DNA of 64,000 nucleotides from Cedecea lapagei (GCF_900635955.1 NZ_LR134201.1:2542001-2606000); one strand, 5' to 3'. Positions 52,635 to 61,441 are shown, numbered from the stretch's first letter. A program made the numbers and translations. The notes: generated by a model from the letters alone, not told the origin.

Positions 52635-54110
52635 ATGAGTTTATCTTCCGGCCACGCCTCGCAGCAGGCGATCCCTCCCGGCTCCGGTGCATTATTCTTC
52701 ATCCAGATGTTCGCGACCCTCGGCTTCGCGGTTCTGTACTCCACCCTGGTCCTGTACGTGACGAAACGCCTCGGCTTCAGCGATGGCCAGGCCGATGCCA
52801 TGATGGGTATCTTCGGCGCATTTAACTACGGGCTACACCTTTTCGGCGGCTGCCTCGGCGGGCGCTATCTCAGTAACCGCAACCTGTTTGTTCTGGGTAT
52901 GCTTCTGCAGGTAGCAGGCTGTTACCTGATTGCCGAAGCAGGGCTGACCGGCCTGTGGTGGGGGCTGGCGATGTTCCTGAGCGGCAGCGGGCTGAACGTC
53001 ACCTGTCTGAACATGATGCTGACCCAGCGCTTTGCGCCTGATGACGATCGCCGTGAAGCCGCGTTCCTGTGGAACTACGCCGGGATGAACCTGGGCTTCT
53101 TTATCGGCTTTACCGTTGCGGGCTACTACCAGTTGACCGAAAGCTACCGGGCGCTGTTCCTGTTTGCCACCCTCGGCAACGTAGCCGCGGTGATCATCAC
53201 CCTGCTTCGCTGGCCAGTGCTGGCCGACATCAGTACTCCACTACAGCACGTCAAAGGAAAAGGTTTCTACCTGCGCATGGCATTTGGCCTGCTGATCCTC
53301 GTCCTGCTGGTGCCGGTACTGCGCCTGCTGCTGGGCCACCCTGAATTCAGCAGCAGCTTTGTACTGGTGCTGGGCGCGCTGGTATTCCTTATGCTGTGCG
53401 TCATGACGGCCCGCCACTCCCGCCAACAAGAGCGCCGCCGCATGGTGGCCTACCTGCTGCTGGCGGCTGGTTCGCTGGTCTTCTGGTCACTCTATCAGCT
53501 GGCGCCGATGGGGTTGACCCTGTTTGCCGAACATAACGTGACCCTGAACGCCTTTGGCTGGCAGGTGTCTCCCCAGTGGCTGCAAAACATCAACACCATC
53601 GTTATTGTGATCGGCGGTCCGCTGATGGCCTGGCTGTTCAAACGCCTTCGCGATCGCGGCGTGCGTATTGATATTCCGGCGCAGTTTGCCTCTTCACTGT
53701 TCTGTATGGGGCTTGGCATGCTGGTGCTGCCGCTGGGTATTTCCATGGCGGGCGCGGACGGTATGGTTGCGCTGAAGTGGATTGTTATCAGCTACATTCT
53801 GCAAAGCATCGGTGAACTGCTGATTTCTCCGGTGGGCTACTCAATGATCGGCAAACTGGCACCGGCCAATCTCCAGGGGCTGATGATGGGATGCTGGATG
53901 ATGGTAACCGGCGTTGCTTCGGTACTGGCGGGGTATGTTTCTGGCCGTATGCCGCAGAACAGCGGCACCACACCAGCCTTGACCGATCCTGGCTACAGCA
54001 CGGTCTTTAACCAGCTTGGTTGGGGTTCAGTCGCTACCGGCGTGATTTTGCTGCTGCTCATTCCACAGCTGCGTCGTTTGATCGATGAGAAACGTGCGGT
54101 CAAGGCCTGA
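52635..54110 (+). CDS. POT (PTR2)-family proton-coupled oligopeptide-type transporter, divergent
   Basis: A 491-residue, ~14-helix MFS protein. The C-terminal half reads SIGELLISPVGYSMIGKLAPANLQGLMMGCWMMVTGVASVLAGYVSG, the typical POT signature (helix 10-11), and the middle has FWSLYQLAPMGLTLFAEHNV. The first helix lacks the family ExxERFxYY proton-coupling motif: the equivalent stretch is FFIQMFATLGFAVLYSTLVLY. It therefore belongs to an atypical POT subgroup, and peptides as substrates should not be assumed. The ATG follows GAGAGA. It is not the orthologue of E. coli dtpA by sequence, although dtpA lies near this place in K-12. Confidence 0.8.
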   Translation: MSLSSGHASQQAIPPGSGALFFIQMFATLGFAVLYSTLVLYVTKRLGFSDGQADAMMGIFGAFNYGLHLFGGCLGGRYLSNRNLFVLGMLLQVAGCYLIAEAGLTGLWWGLAMFLSGSGLNVTCLNMMLTQRFAPDDDRREAAFLWNYAGMNLGFFIGFTVAGYYQLTESYRALFLFATLGNVAAVIITLLRWPVLADISTPLQHVKGKGFYLRMAFGLLILVLLVPVLRLLLGHPEFSSSFVLVLGALVFLMLCVMTARHSRQQERRRMVAYLLLAAGSLVFWSLYQLAPMGLTLFAEHNVTLNAFGWQVSPQWLQNINTIVIVIGGPLMAWLFKRLRDRGVRIDIPAQFASSLFCMGLGMLVLPLGISMAGADGMVALKWIVISYILQSIGELLISPVGYSMIGKLAPANLQGLMMGCWMMVTGVASVLAGYVSGRMPQNSGTTPALTDPGYSTVFNQLGWGSVATGVILLLLIPQLRRLIDEKRAVKA

Positions 54111-54163
54111 GTGACAGAGCGCGGGGGTAGATGCCGAGGTTTATCACCCCCTGCTCAATGAAG

Positions 54164-54193
54164 ATGAAACGGCCGAAAGGCCGTTTCATTGTT
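54164..54193. terminator. Terminator between convergent transporter and membrane-protein genes
   Basis: ATGAAACGGCC-GAAA-GGCCGTTTCAT, a perfect 11-bp stem with a GAAA loop. T-rich sequence follows on the plus strand, and it lies 18 bases from the minus-strand stop codon. Confidence 0.88.
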
Positions 54194-54210
54194 TAAAGGC
54201 AGTCTCCAGC

Positions 54211-55254
54211 TTATTCGACCCTTGCCCTGGCCAGACGCACATTGCTACGCACGCCCCACAGCCCTGCCAGAGCACTGACCACTGCGCCGATTAACAGGGC
54301 AAAAAACGACCACAGCGCCGCACGAGCGATAGCATCCGCGGCAGCGGCAGCCTGTTCACGGGCCTTCTGCTTCAGCTCAGCATATTCCTGTTTGGCCTGG
54401 TTGATTTTGACCTCTGCCTCGTTCAGCCGCTGATTCACCAGCTCCGCCGTTCTCTTTTTCGCTTCAATCACGTTCGCCGCCGTTTTATCGACCTCTTCCG
54501 GCGTCAGGGTGGTGTTTTCGCTCAGCGCCTTTTTCAGGGCAGCTTCATCAACATCCTGGCCAACGGCCTGAACTCGCTGTTTCAGGTTTGCAACGAGTTT
54601 CTGCACGATGGCATCGCTCTCCTGAGGCTGGGTCGCAAAGGCCTTAGCCGCCTCGCTCAGGTCATTTTTCGCCCCTTCAAGCTGCTGCTGCATAAACTCT
54701 GGTTGCAGAGACGGGATACCGCTTTTTTTCAACGCATCGGCAACGTTGGCGGGCAGATCCTCAGATTTCAGACTGGTATCAATATTCAGTTTATCAAACA
54801 CCTTGCCCCCAACATCCGCTAGTCCAGATGCGCCTTTACCGATGGCTGAGCCGGTGGCCGATATCACGCTGCCAGAAGCGGAGACAACCGCGCCAAGTGC
54901 ATTTCCCGTTGCCTTGATCGCCGTTCCTGCCAGGAGCCCACCGAGCACCGCAGCAACAATCAGGGAAGTGGCCCATACCAGGAATCCGTGGATAACACCA
55001 TCGATGGCCGCAAGCCGCCCGGCGATATAAGCGCCAACGGCCAGGCTCAGTATGATGGAGAGCGCCGACCAGATTGCGACCGTCGTTGCGGCGCCGTTCA
55101 CCGGATCGTCCGAAACAGGATCGACAATAGAAAAGCCCAGGCTGGTGCCAAGCGTTGACAGTAACAGGGAGATGGCTAACACGGTAATTACCCCACCGAT
55201 AATGCTTCCCCACGATATTTTCCTGGCGATAATGATGTTATTTTCCATTTCCAT
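54211..55254 (-). CDS. Inner-membrane protein with Ala/Gln-rich helical region, unknown function
   Basis: A 347-residue protein that is not assigned to a characterised family. Three membrane segments lie in the N-terminal third (about 16-40 ISWGSIIGGVITVLAISLLL, 58-80 and 88-112), one at the C terminus (~313-335). Residues 115-150 are Gly/Ser/Ala-rich with repeated ASGSVISATGSAIGKGASG. Residues 180-310 are strongly helical and coiled-coil-like (AKKRTAELVNQRLNEAEVKINQAK), probably a stalk. AAGGA precedes the first ATG. Similar proteins occur in other enterics without known role. Confidence 0.7.
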   Translation of the reverse strand: MEMENNIIIARKISWGSIIGGVITVLAISLLLSTLGTSLGFSIVDPVSDDPVNGAATTVAIWSALSIILSLAVGAYIAGRLAAIDGVIHGFLVWATSLIVAAVLGGLLAGTAIKATGNALGAVVSASGSVISATGSAIGKGASGLADVGGKVFDKLNIDTSLKSEDLPANVADALKKSGIPSLQPEFMQQQLEGAKNDLSEAAKAFATQPQESDAIVQKLVANLKQRVQAVGQDVDEAALKKALSENTTLTPEEVDKTAANVIEAKKRTAELVNQRLNEAEVKINQAKQEYAELKQKAREQAAAAADAIARAALWSFFALLIGAVVSALAGLWGVRSNVRLARARVE

Positions 55255-55305
55255 GCTCGGTCCTTATCTTCAATGTTGTTTGACATATTTGGCCTTCGCC
55301 ATTAA

Positions 55306-55336
55306 TCATCAGCGAGGGGTATACCCTCACTGATGA
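55306..55336. repeat. Long imperfect inverted repeat
   Basis: TCATCAG plus GAGGG pairs with CCCTC plus CTGATGA around a 5-base loop, with one mismatch between the two stem parts. It has no T-run. It stands about 50 bases upstream of the minus-strand membrane-protein gene, so an operator or leader structure is possible. Confidence 0.5.
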
Positions 55337-55871
55337 ATTCGATATATCTGCAGGCCGGATGATGCATTATCTAAATAATTACCCTGAACCCTAAATATCC
55401 TGCATGCGACCTGTTCCTCCGCACGCCTGACGCTTCACATCCTTTTCATCTGGCAGGTAAATTTATTTAGTAGCGGCTTAACTATAGTTTAATATTGCAG
55501 AAAGCGGCGAATTGAAGAGAAAAAAATGCCAACCCCCTCGATCAGAAAGAGAATTAACTAAGGCAGTTAATGAGTTAAGATGAAATAATTACCGGGGTTA
55601 AATACTATTAATATCGACCCGCGATACGATTCCCGCAAATATCCCTATAAAAGAAGGACTCTAAGGCAAGGATATATTCCTGAAAGTTTCATTGTTGATT
55701 GGGAAATATCGACCGCAAGCCGGGGTTATCAGAGTCGTTCGGCACTAAAGTGTCCCTGGAAATATTCTGTGAGGTATACGGGCAGGCCCGGAGGCTGTGA
55801 ACTCGAGCCGCGCGCCAAAACGGTTCATCCTCTCTGTTTGCGACAAGTGATGTTATCGCCTTGCTGACCTA

Positions 55872-55880
55872 TGTTAGAAT
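55872..55880 (+). promoter_or_regulatory. Probable extended -10 promoter of add
   Basis: TGT-TAGAAT is an extended -10 (TGn followed by a hexamer one base from TATAAT), 34 bases upstream of the add start codon. There is no good -35, as is usual for extended -10 promoters. Confidence 0.45.
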
Positions 55881-55913
55881 ACGCCGCACTTTAATCAAAA
55901 AAAGAGTGCGACC

Positions 55914-56915
55914 ATGATTGATACCACCCTGCCGTTAACCGATTTGCACCGCCACCTTGATGGCAATATTCGTGCACAAACCATCCTCGATCTCGGCCGC
56001 CAGTTTAATCTCTCTTTGCCAGCCAACACGCTCGACACTCTGCGCCCCCATGTTCAGGTCGTTGAAACCGCGCCGGACCTTGTGAGCTTCCTGCAGAAGC
56101 TGGACTGGGGCGTAAAAGTGCTGGGTGACCTCGACGCCTGCCGTCGCGTAGCCTGGGAGAATATAGAAGATGCCGCTCGTAACGGCCTGCACTATGTCGA
56201 ACTGCGCTTCTCTCCGGGCTATATGGCGATGAGCCATAACCTGCCGGTAGCGGGCGTAGTTGAAGCGGTAATCGAAGGCGTTCGCCAGGGCTGCCGCGAC
56301 TTTGGCGTAGAAGCGCGCCTGATTGGCATCATGAGCCGTACCTTTGGCGAGGCCGCCTGTGAAGCCGAGCTCAACGCCCTTCTCGCTCACCGCGACAGCA
56401 TTACCGCCCTGGATCTGGCCGGCGACGAACTGGGTTTCCCGGGCAGCCTGTTCCTGAATCACTTTAACCGCGCTCGTGATGCCGGCTGGCGCATTACCGT
56501 TCACGCGGGGGAAGCGGCGGGTCCAGAAAGTATCTGGCAGGCAATTCGTGAGCTGGGCGCGGAGCGTATTGGCCACGGCGTGAAGGCAGTAGAAGATCCG
56601 GCGCTGATGGACTTCCTTGTTGAGCACAAGATCGGCATCGAGTCCTGCCTGACCTCAAACATCCAGACCAGCACCGTTGCTGCGCTGGACAAGCACCCGC
56701 TGATCGCCTTCCTGGATCACGGCGTACTGGCAACCATTAATACCGATGACCCGGCAGTTCAGGGCATCGATATTATTCACGAATACACCGTTGCCGCACC
56801 TCAGGCCGGCCTCAGCGCGGCGCACATTCGCACCGCACAGGAGAACGGCCTGAAGATAGCCTTCCTCAGCGAAGCCGAAAAACAGGCGCTTATCGCTAAG
56901 GTTCAGGCCGCGTAA
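55914..56915 (+). CDS. add: Adenosine deaminase Add
   Basis: A 333-residue enzyme, the same length as E. coli Add; it deaminates adenosine and deoxyadenosine to inosine forms. Zinc-binding residues are in TDLHRHLDGNIR, the active-site Glu and His in VHAGEAAGPESI and RIGHGVKAVEDP, and the metal-binding Asp pair in TINTDDPAVQG. It is transcribed alone in the plus direction and converges with the YfeH-like pseudogene 19 bases away. Confidence 0.97.
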   Translation: MIDTTLPLTDLHRHLDGNIRAQTILDLGRQFNLSLPANTLDTLRPHVQVVETAPDLVSFLQKLDWGVKVLGDLDACRRVAWENIEDAARNGLHYVELRFSPGYMAMSHNLPVAGVVEAVIEGVRQGCRDFGVEARLIGIMSRTFGEAACEAELNALLAHRDSITALDLAGDELGFPGSLFLNHFNRARDAGWRITVHAGEAAGPESIWQAIRELGAERIGHGVKAVEDPALMDFLVEHKIGIESCLTSNIQTSTVAALDKHPLIAFLDHGVLATINTDDPAVQGIDIIHEYTVAAPQAGLSAAHIRTAQENGLKIAFLSEAEKQALIAKVQAA

Positions 56916-56934
56916 CAAATACCGGCAGCCGGCG

Positions 56935-57934
56935 TCAGGACGCTGATTCCAGCTGCCGTTTTTCTTCCGCCGTTTTGCGTGCATAGCGCTGCGCCAGTAC
57001 GGCACAGACCATCAGCTGGATCTGGTGGAAAATCATCAGCGGCAGCACCATCATCCCTACCGCGCTGGCGGGAAAAAGCACATTCGCCATCGGCACGCCG
57101 TTCGCCAGGCTTTTCTTCGAGCCGCAGAAAACGATGGTTATCTCATCGGCTGTATTAAACCCTAACAGCCGTGCCGCCAGGGTGTTCACCACCAGCACAA
57201 TCGCCAGCAGCACCAGCGAGCAAACCAGCACCATCAGCAGCGAGAAACCGTTCACCTGGTGCCAAATGCCTTCGACTACCGCTTCGCTGAACGCCACGTA
57301 AACCACGAGCAGAATAGATGAGCGATCGGTGAGGCTAATCAGTTTTTTATGACGATCCACCCATTTGCCGATCAGCGGTCGGGAGAGATGGCCGATAACA
57401 AACGGTACCATCAGCTGCATAATGATTTTGCCTATCGCGTGCAGCGTATCGGTGGAGCCTTCCTGCGTCTGCATGAGGGCTCCCACCAGAACAGGAGAAA
57501 GGAAGATACCCAGGATACTGGACGCCGACGCGCTACAAACTGCAGCGGCCACATTCCCCCCGGCAACGGAAGTAAAGGCGATCGCCGACTGCACCGTCGC
57601 CGGCAGCGCACAAAGGTACAGGAACCCCATATAAAGCGGTTGGCTAAGGATGGCCGGAGAGAGGAAGCCCATCGCCAGCCCGAGTAACGGGAACAGGGCA
57701 AAGGTGCTAAGGAACACCACCAAAATGAAGTTTCCAGTGCCCTATCCCCGCCACGATGGCATCGCGCGAAAGTTTTGCCCCGTGCATAAAGAAGAGCAGC
57801 GCTATCGCAAAGGTGGTCAGATATTCAAATCCGGTCTTCACGATCCCCTCGCAGGGAAACAGCGACGCCACGATCACCACGCCAATCATGATCAGTAAAA
57901 AGTTGTCAATTTTTAGTTTTTGCAGCCAGCCCAT
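56935..57934 (-). pseudogene. YfeH-type bile acid:sodium symporter family transporter, frameshifted
   Basis: The region is 1000 bases, one more than a 333-codon reading frame (E. coli YfeH has 332 residues). The first part (WLQKLKIDNFLLIMIGVVIV to AGIGHWKLHF) and the second (VVFLSTFALFPLLGL to the end) lie in different frames. The join falls in a TTTT run on the coding strand (57722-57725), where removing one T would restore HLVVFLSTF. The first frame stops 4 codons later (GGVP). The rest is well conserved (LPATVQSAIAFTSVAGGNVAAA, VFCGSKKSLANGVPMANVLFP), so the damage is recent or a sequence error. Confidence 0.8.
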
Positions 57935-58378
57935 CCTGTCCTCTGTGTCTCTAATGTCATTCTGGCGTTTACTTTGCAACAAATTGGCCCCGCTGGCGAG
58001 CTAACAATTCGGTAACATGCCAAAAAATAAGGCAGAGTTGTATCAGTATTTGTTCAGCAGCGAAAAGCTAGCGATTTAGCGTAACTAAAACCGCAATAGA
58101 AATGCAGCCTCACTTAATTTATGATTTATTTAAAGAACAGAAACCCTGGTTAATCAAGGTGATCTTATTAAATATTTATTTACCGAACGGTAAAATTAAA
58201 AGACATTGATAAACAATCGCTTAAAATAAAAATATTAGCCTTCGAAGCATAAAAATAAGAACAACACTCTCATTTGTAAGTGAGAATTCATATTTAACTG
58301 CCAATAATATGGCAGTGATTAAAATACGCCATACACTTATTAATACGCCGTCCGGCGTGCTAATAGTGGAGTATTGCT
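57935..58378. promoter_or_regulatory. 444-base A+T-rich leader of the lipoprotein/TpsB genes with three inverted repeats
   Basis: No gene is seen. Three perfect inverted repeats stand in a row: TTTACCG-AA-CGGTAAA (58179-58194), ACTGCCA-N6-TGGCAGT (58297-58316) and ACGCCG-TC-CGGCGT (58345-58358). The first resembles operators of TetR-family repressors. The third is 20 bases before the start codon and could fold in the mRNA leader near the ribosome-binding site. No regulator gene adjoins. Confidence 0.55.
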
Positions 58379-59629
58379 ATGCGCTCAAATAACATTGGCC
58401 GCCTCAGCGCTATTGCGATGGCGGTACTTCTCGCATTTTCGCTGTCTGCCTGTAGCGGCGGCGGCGGCGGTTCACACAATACGGCGAAAACAGCCGGGTC
58501 GGCCGGCACTACGGGCACCGACACCGCCAGCAACGGCAGTGGCGGCTCGGGTTCTGGTGGAAACGGGTCAGGCTCGGGTACAGAGAGTGGTTCGGGTGGA
58601 GGCACCGGGACCGGAACAGGCACGGGTGGTGGGGGTTCCGGTGTCGGAACAGGTGGCGGAGGCTCCGGCACAGGCGGTGGAGGTTCAGGCTCAGGCGGTG
58701 GAGGTTCAGGAGGCGGTTCTGGCGGCGGCACAACGTTTTCTAACAGCGCCGGAAATAACATCATCAAAGATGCTGGTGGCGCCATTGGCGGCGTTGGCGG
58801 CACGGTCAGTGGGGTTGCGTCTCAGCTACCAGTAAATAATCCTGTCACCTCGACGGTAGCCGTAGCCCTCGGCGGCACGGGAAGCGCCATTTCAACCGTG
58901 GGTAATGGCGTAGTCAACGGCCCTGGCAACGCAAACAACCCTAACGGTCTGGGCACGATGCTGACCGGCTCAACCAATGCTGTTTCAGGGCTAGGTACAA
59001 CGGTCTCGGCAATAGGAACCAATCTCGCAAGCTCAACGGCCAATTCGCCGGCTAGCGGTGTGACCGGTGCCGCTGGCGGGCTTGTTAATACCGCAGGACA
59101 AGTTGTCACCGTAACAGGTAACGGACTGACCCAAACGGTACAAAGCCCTGCAGTATCCAACCTGACGACCGGCGCGACGGGCGTAGTCAATACCACGCTC
59201 GCTGACACCCAGAAAGCGACTCAGGCCGTAGGTGGCGCCACCGGTTTAGGCACGCCGGTGAACAATATTCTGACTTCCGCAGGAGGGACCGTGAGCGGGC
59301 TGGGGACCAACATCAGCAGCAGTAACCCTTCCCTCAGCGGCCTCGGACAGGTGGTGCAGAATACCGGGCAGGCCGTGACGGACAGCGGTGCGCTGGTGAA
59401 ACCGGTACAAACCAGCGGAAGCGGTAGCTCTGGCACAGTTTCAGCGGGTGCCTCGGGTTCCGTCGATGCGGGGGGCAATGGTCTTGTCACCAACCTCGGC
59501 ACAACTGTGAGCGGCCTGACCTCTTCGTTAACCACCAGCGTTAACGCCAGTGCGACAGGCAGTAACACAACTACAGGCCAGCAGGCCGGGCTTACCGGCG
59601 CGGTTGGCGGGCTTCTGAAAACTAAATAG
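58379..59629 (+). CDS. Glycine/serine-rich lipoprotein, candidate partner of adjacent TpsB
   Basis: A 416-residue protein. The signal ends in a lipobox LSAC with Cys25; Ser at +2 favours the outer membrane. Residues 26-118 are low complexity, almost only G, S and T (GSGGSGSGG and TGTGTGTGGGG tracts). The rest is a low-diversity region rich in G, T, V, N and S with a recurrent VSGLGTTVS / LVNTAGQVVT / GLGTNISS type unit about every 30-50 residues, which suggests a beta-rich repetitive fold. There is no recognisable TPS secretion domain and no Gly-X-Y collagen pattern, although such proteins are sometimes annotated as collagen-like. GGAG lies 7 bases before the ATG. The gene is followed by a TpsB gene after 88 bases. 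Confidence 0.75.
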   Translation: MRSNNIGRLSAIAMAVLLAFSLSACSGGGGGSHNTAKTAGSAGTTGTDTASNGSGGSGSGGNGSGSGTESGSGGGTGTGTGTGGGGSGVGTGGGGSGTGGGGSGSGGGGSGGGSGGGTTFSNSAGNNIIKDAGGAIGGVGGTVSGVASQLPVNNPVTSTVAVALGGTGSAISTVGNGVVNGPGNANNPNGLGTMLTGSTNAVSGLGTTVSAIGTNLASSTANSPASGVTGAAGGLVNTAGQVVTVTGNGLTQTVQSPAVSNLTTGATGVVNTTLADTQKATQAVGGATGLGTPVNNILTSAGGTVSGLGTNISSSNPSLSGLGQVVQNTGQAVTDSGALVKPVQTSGSGSSGTVSAGASGSVDAGGNGLVTNLGTTVSGLTSSLTTSVNASATGSNTTTGQQAGLTGAVGGLLKTK

Positions 59630-59645
59630 AGCTTACCAGGCTCAC

Positions 59646-59678
59646 GTGCTCCCGTGATAACGGCGGGAGCACTTATTT
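59646..59678 (+). terminator. Hairpin between the lipoprotein and TpsB genes
   Basis: GTGCTCCCG and CGGGAGCAC form a perfect 9-bp stem with a 9-base loop, followed by TTATTT. It probably acts as a partial terminator, so that the lipoprotein is made in excess of the transporter. Confidence 0.7.
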
Positions 59679-59717
59679 CACAGCATGTTCTTCGCTGCGC
59701 AGTTAAGGGAGCTCACT

Positions 59718-61433
59718 ATGGACAATCGTCTGGGTATACTGCTGCTGTACGGAGCAACTTTGAGTATCAGCTATGCTGATATATCACCCACGCTTATCGA
59801 CCCCAATAACCCAGCAAAGGCCGCCCGCTCGCTTGCCATCCCGGTTGCCCAGCAAAAACAGCCCGAGGTGAAGACCGCGCTACCGGCGCCGCAGTTCACC
59901 CCGCAGACGCCGATTACGGTGAAACATCTGCAGTTTATTGGCGGTACGCGCTACAAACTCGACTCGCTGGTTAAGCCGTTTGTGCCGCTAGTAGGCAAAA
60001 CCGTGCCGCTGTCGCAGCTGATGACGTTAACCAACGACATTACCCGGCGCTATCAGCAGGATGGCCTGCCGCTTTCTTATGCTTACCTGCCGAGCGATAA
60101 CTTCCACCAAGGGACGGTGCGCATTGTGCTGGTTGAGGGGTATATCGCGCACAGCAACATCCATAGCGACAACGCCAGCACCAGCGAGCGCCTGAGCCGC
60201 TTATCGGCGTTAATGATGAACGAAAGGCCGTTAAGTCAGGCAACGTTCGATCGCTATAGCCTGCTGATGCAGCGCACGCCGGCGACCAAAGTTGAGGCTA
60301 ACGCCGCGATGCCCAATAATATTTACGGCGCGGCCGATATGAAAGTTGACGCTACGCAACCCCACATCTGGGATATCTCATCCACGATAGATACCCGTAA
60401 GGGGTCAAACCTGGCGCTGGTTAACGGCACGCTCAGCAACCTGACCAGCCACGGCGATCAGCTAGGGCTGGCTACCTTAATCCCGCTGGATAACAGCACC
60501 AAAAAAACCTATTTTGGCGCCAACTATCAGCAATACCTCACCGACAATGGCCTGCTGATGCAGCTGAAAGGCAGCTTCTATCGCGAAGATCCGCGCGACT
60601 ATACGCCTCTGCTTTATCTACCGCAGAACATTGCCATCGATGCCAGAGAGAAAACCACCCAGTACACCGGCGGGATAGCCTTCAGCTACCCGCTGCTGCT
60701 TGAGCGGAAGAAGCAATTCTCGATAAGCGGCGGGCTGGATTATGTCGATAAGCGCGACGATTATGCGCTGCGTGCCAGAGGTTTTGGTAACACTCTTGAT
60801 TTGCCGGGCGTCAGCCAGCACGCTCGCTACCCGGCGGCAGAATTTTCGGCCTGGGGCTATCGGGAGTACGATAAAGCCAACTGGAGCGCGCGTCTGACCC
60901 TGCGTAAAGGGATTGATTCCCTTGGGGCGAGCGTAACACCTGGATCAAACACAAACCTCAACTTTACGCGCTGGAAGGCCAACGCCGATGCGGCCTGGAT
61001 GGTGGCGCCAAACTGGCGTCTGAGTACGTCAGTGGAGGGGGACTGGTCGAACAATAATTTGCCCGAGGCCGAGCGAGCGAGCTTTGGCGCCCAGCGCTAT
61101 GGCCGTGGCTACCCTGACGGCGAAGCCAGCGGAGATTACGGCTACGGCGGGCAGGTTGAGATGCGCTATCTTCATCATCTCGATAAAGGCGTCTGGATTA
61201 ACACGGTGCAGCCCTATATCGTCGCCGATACCGCCCAGACCTGGTTCAACCAGCAGGGCTTCCGCCACCAGCGTCTGGCCTCTATTGCAACCGGGGTGAT
61301 GGTGGGCGACAGCCAACACTATTCCATCGCCGTAGAGGCAGCCAGGCCGCTGGCTGATTTACCCAGCGATAGCAGCCGACGCGACGTGCGCTTCAGCCTG
61401 ACCTTTACCTACAACTTTAATAATCTGCACTAG
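59718..61433 (+). CDS. TpsB-type outer-membrane transporter (FhaC/ShlB/HecB family)
   Basis: A 571-residue protein. An N-terminal hydrophobic segment (LGILLLYGATLSISYA) is a signal peptide. A POTRA domain follows at ~75-155 (ITVKHLQFIGGTRYKLDSL, LTNDITRRYQQDGLPLSYAYLP, GTVRIVLVEGYI). The ShlB barrel extends from ~200 to the end, with the lid-loop motif GRGYPDGEASGDYGYGGQVEMRY and a last strand VRFSLTFTYNFNNLH. TpsB proteins export large TpsA exoproteins or, in some families, lipoproteins. Here the only plausible partner is the lipoprotein just upstream. The start at 59718 follows AAGGGAG; upstream ATG at 59685 is less likely. Confidence 0.88.
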   Translation: MDNRLGILLLYGATLSISYADISPTLIDPNNPAKAARSLAIPVAQQKQPEVKTALPAPQFTPQTPITVKHLQFIGGTRYKLDSLVKPFVPLVGKTVPLSQLMTLTNDITRRYQQDGLPLSYAYLPSDNFHQGTVRIVLVEGYIAHSNIHSDNASTSERLSRLSALMMNERPLSQATFDRYSLLMQRTPATKVEANAAMPNNIYGAADMKVDATQPHIWDISSTIDTRKGSNLALVNGTLSNLTSHGDQLGLATLIPLDNSTKKTYFGANYQQYLTDNGLLMQLKGSFYREDPRDYTPLLYLPQNIAIDAREKTTQYTGGIAFSYPLLLERKKQFSISGGLDYVDKRDDYALRARGFGNTLDLPGVSQHARYPAAEFSAWGYREYDKANWSARLTLRKGIDSLGASVTPGSNTNLNFTRWKANADAAWMVAPNWRLSTSVEGDWSNNNLPEAERASFGAQRYGRGYPDGEASGDYGYGGQVEMRYLHHLDKGVWINTVQPYIVADTAQTWFNQQGFRHQRLASIATGVMVGDSQHYSIAVEAARPLADLPSDSSRRDVRFSLTFTYNFNNLH

Positions 61434-61441
61434 CGTTAAAG

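Larger units (their letters stand above)
55255..55913. other. 659-base gap upstream of add; no protein gene seen
   Basis: The longest gap after that of the T6SS. It contains a 12-bp interrupted stem-loop near its left end and the add promoter at its right end; the middle (55440-55860) is otherwise unexplained. Reading frames here are very short. An unrecognised small RNA is possible. Confidence 0.5.

Noticed and set aside
52635..54110. Calling the transporter dtpA from synteny with E. coli
   Set aside because: The protein lacks the ExxERFxYY motif and does not align well with DtpA at its N terminus; only the POT-family C-terminal signature is shared.
55935..56627. A 230-codon minus-strand frame over add
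   Set aside because: Antisense shadow of intact add.
58530..58735. Repetitive GGTGGxGGx tract considered as a repeat array or CRISPR
   Set aside because: It is in-frame coding sequence for the Gly/Ser-rich segment of the lipoprotein, with no regular spacers.
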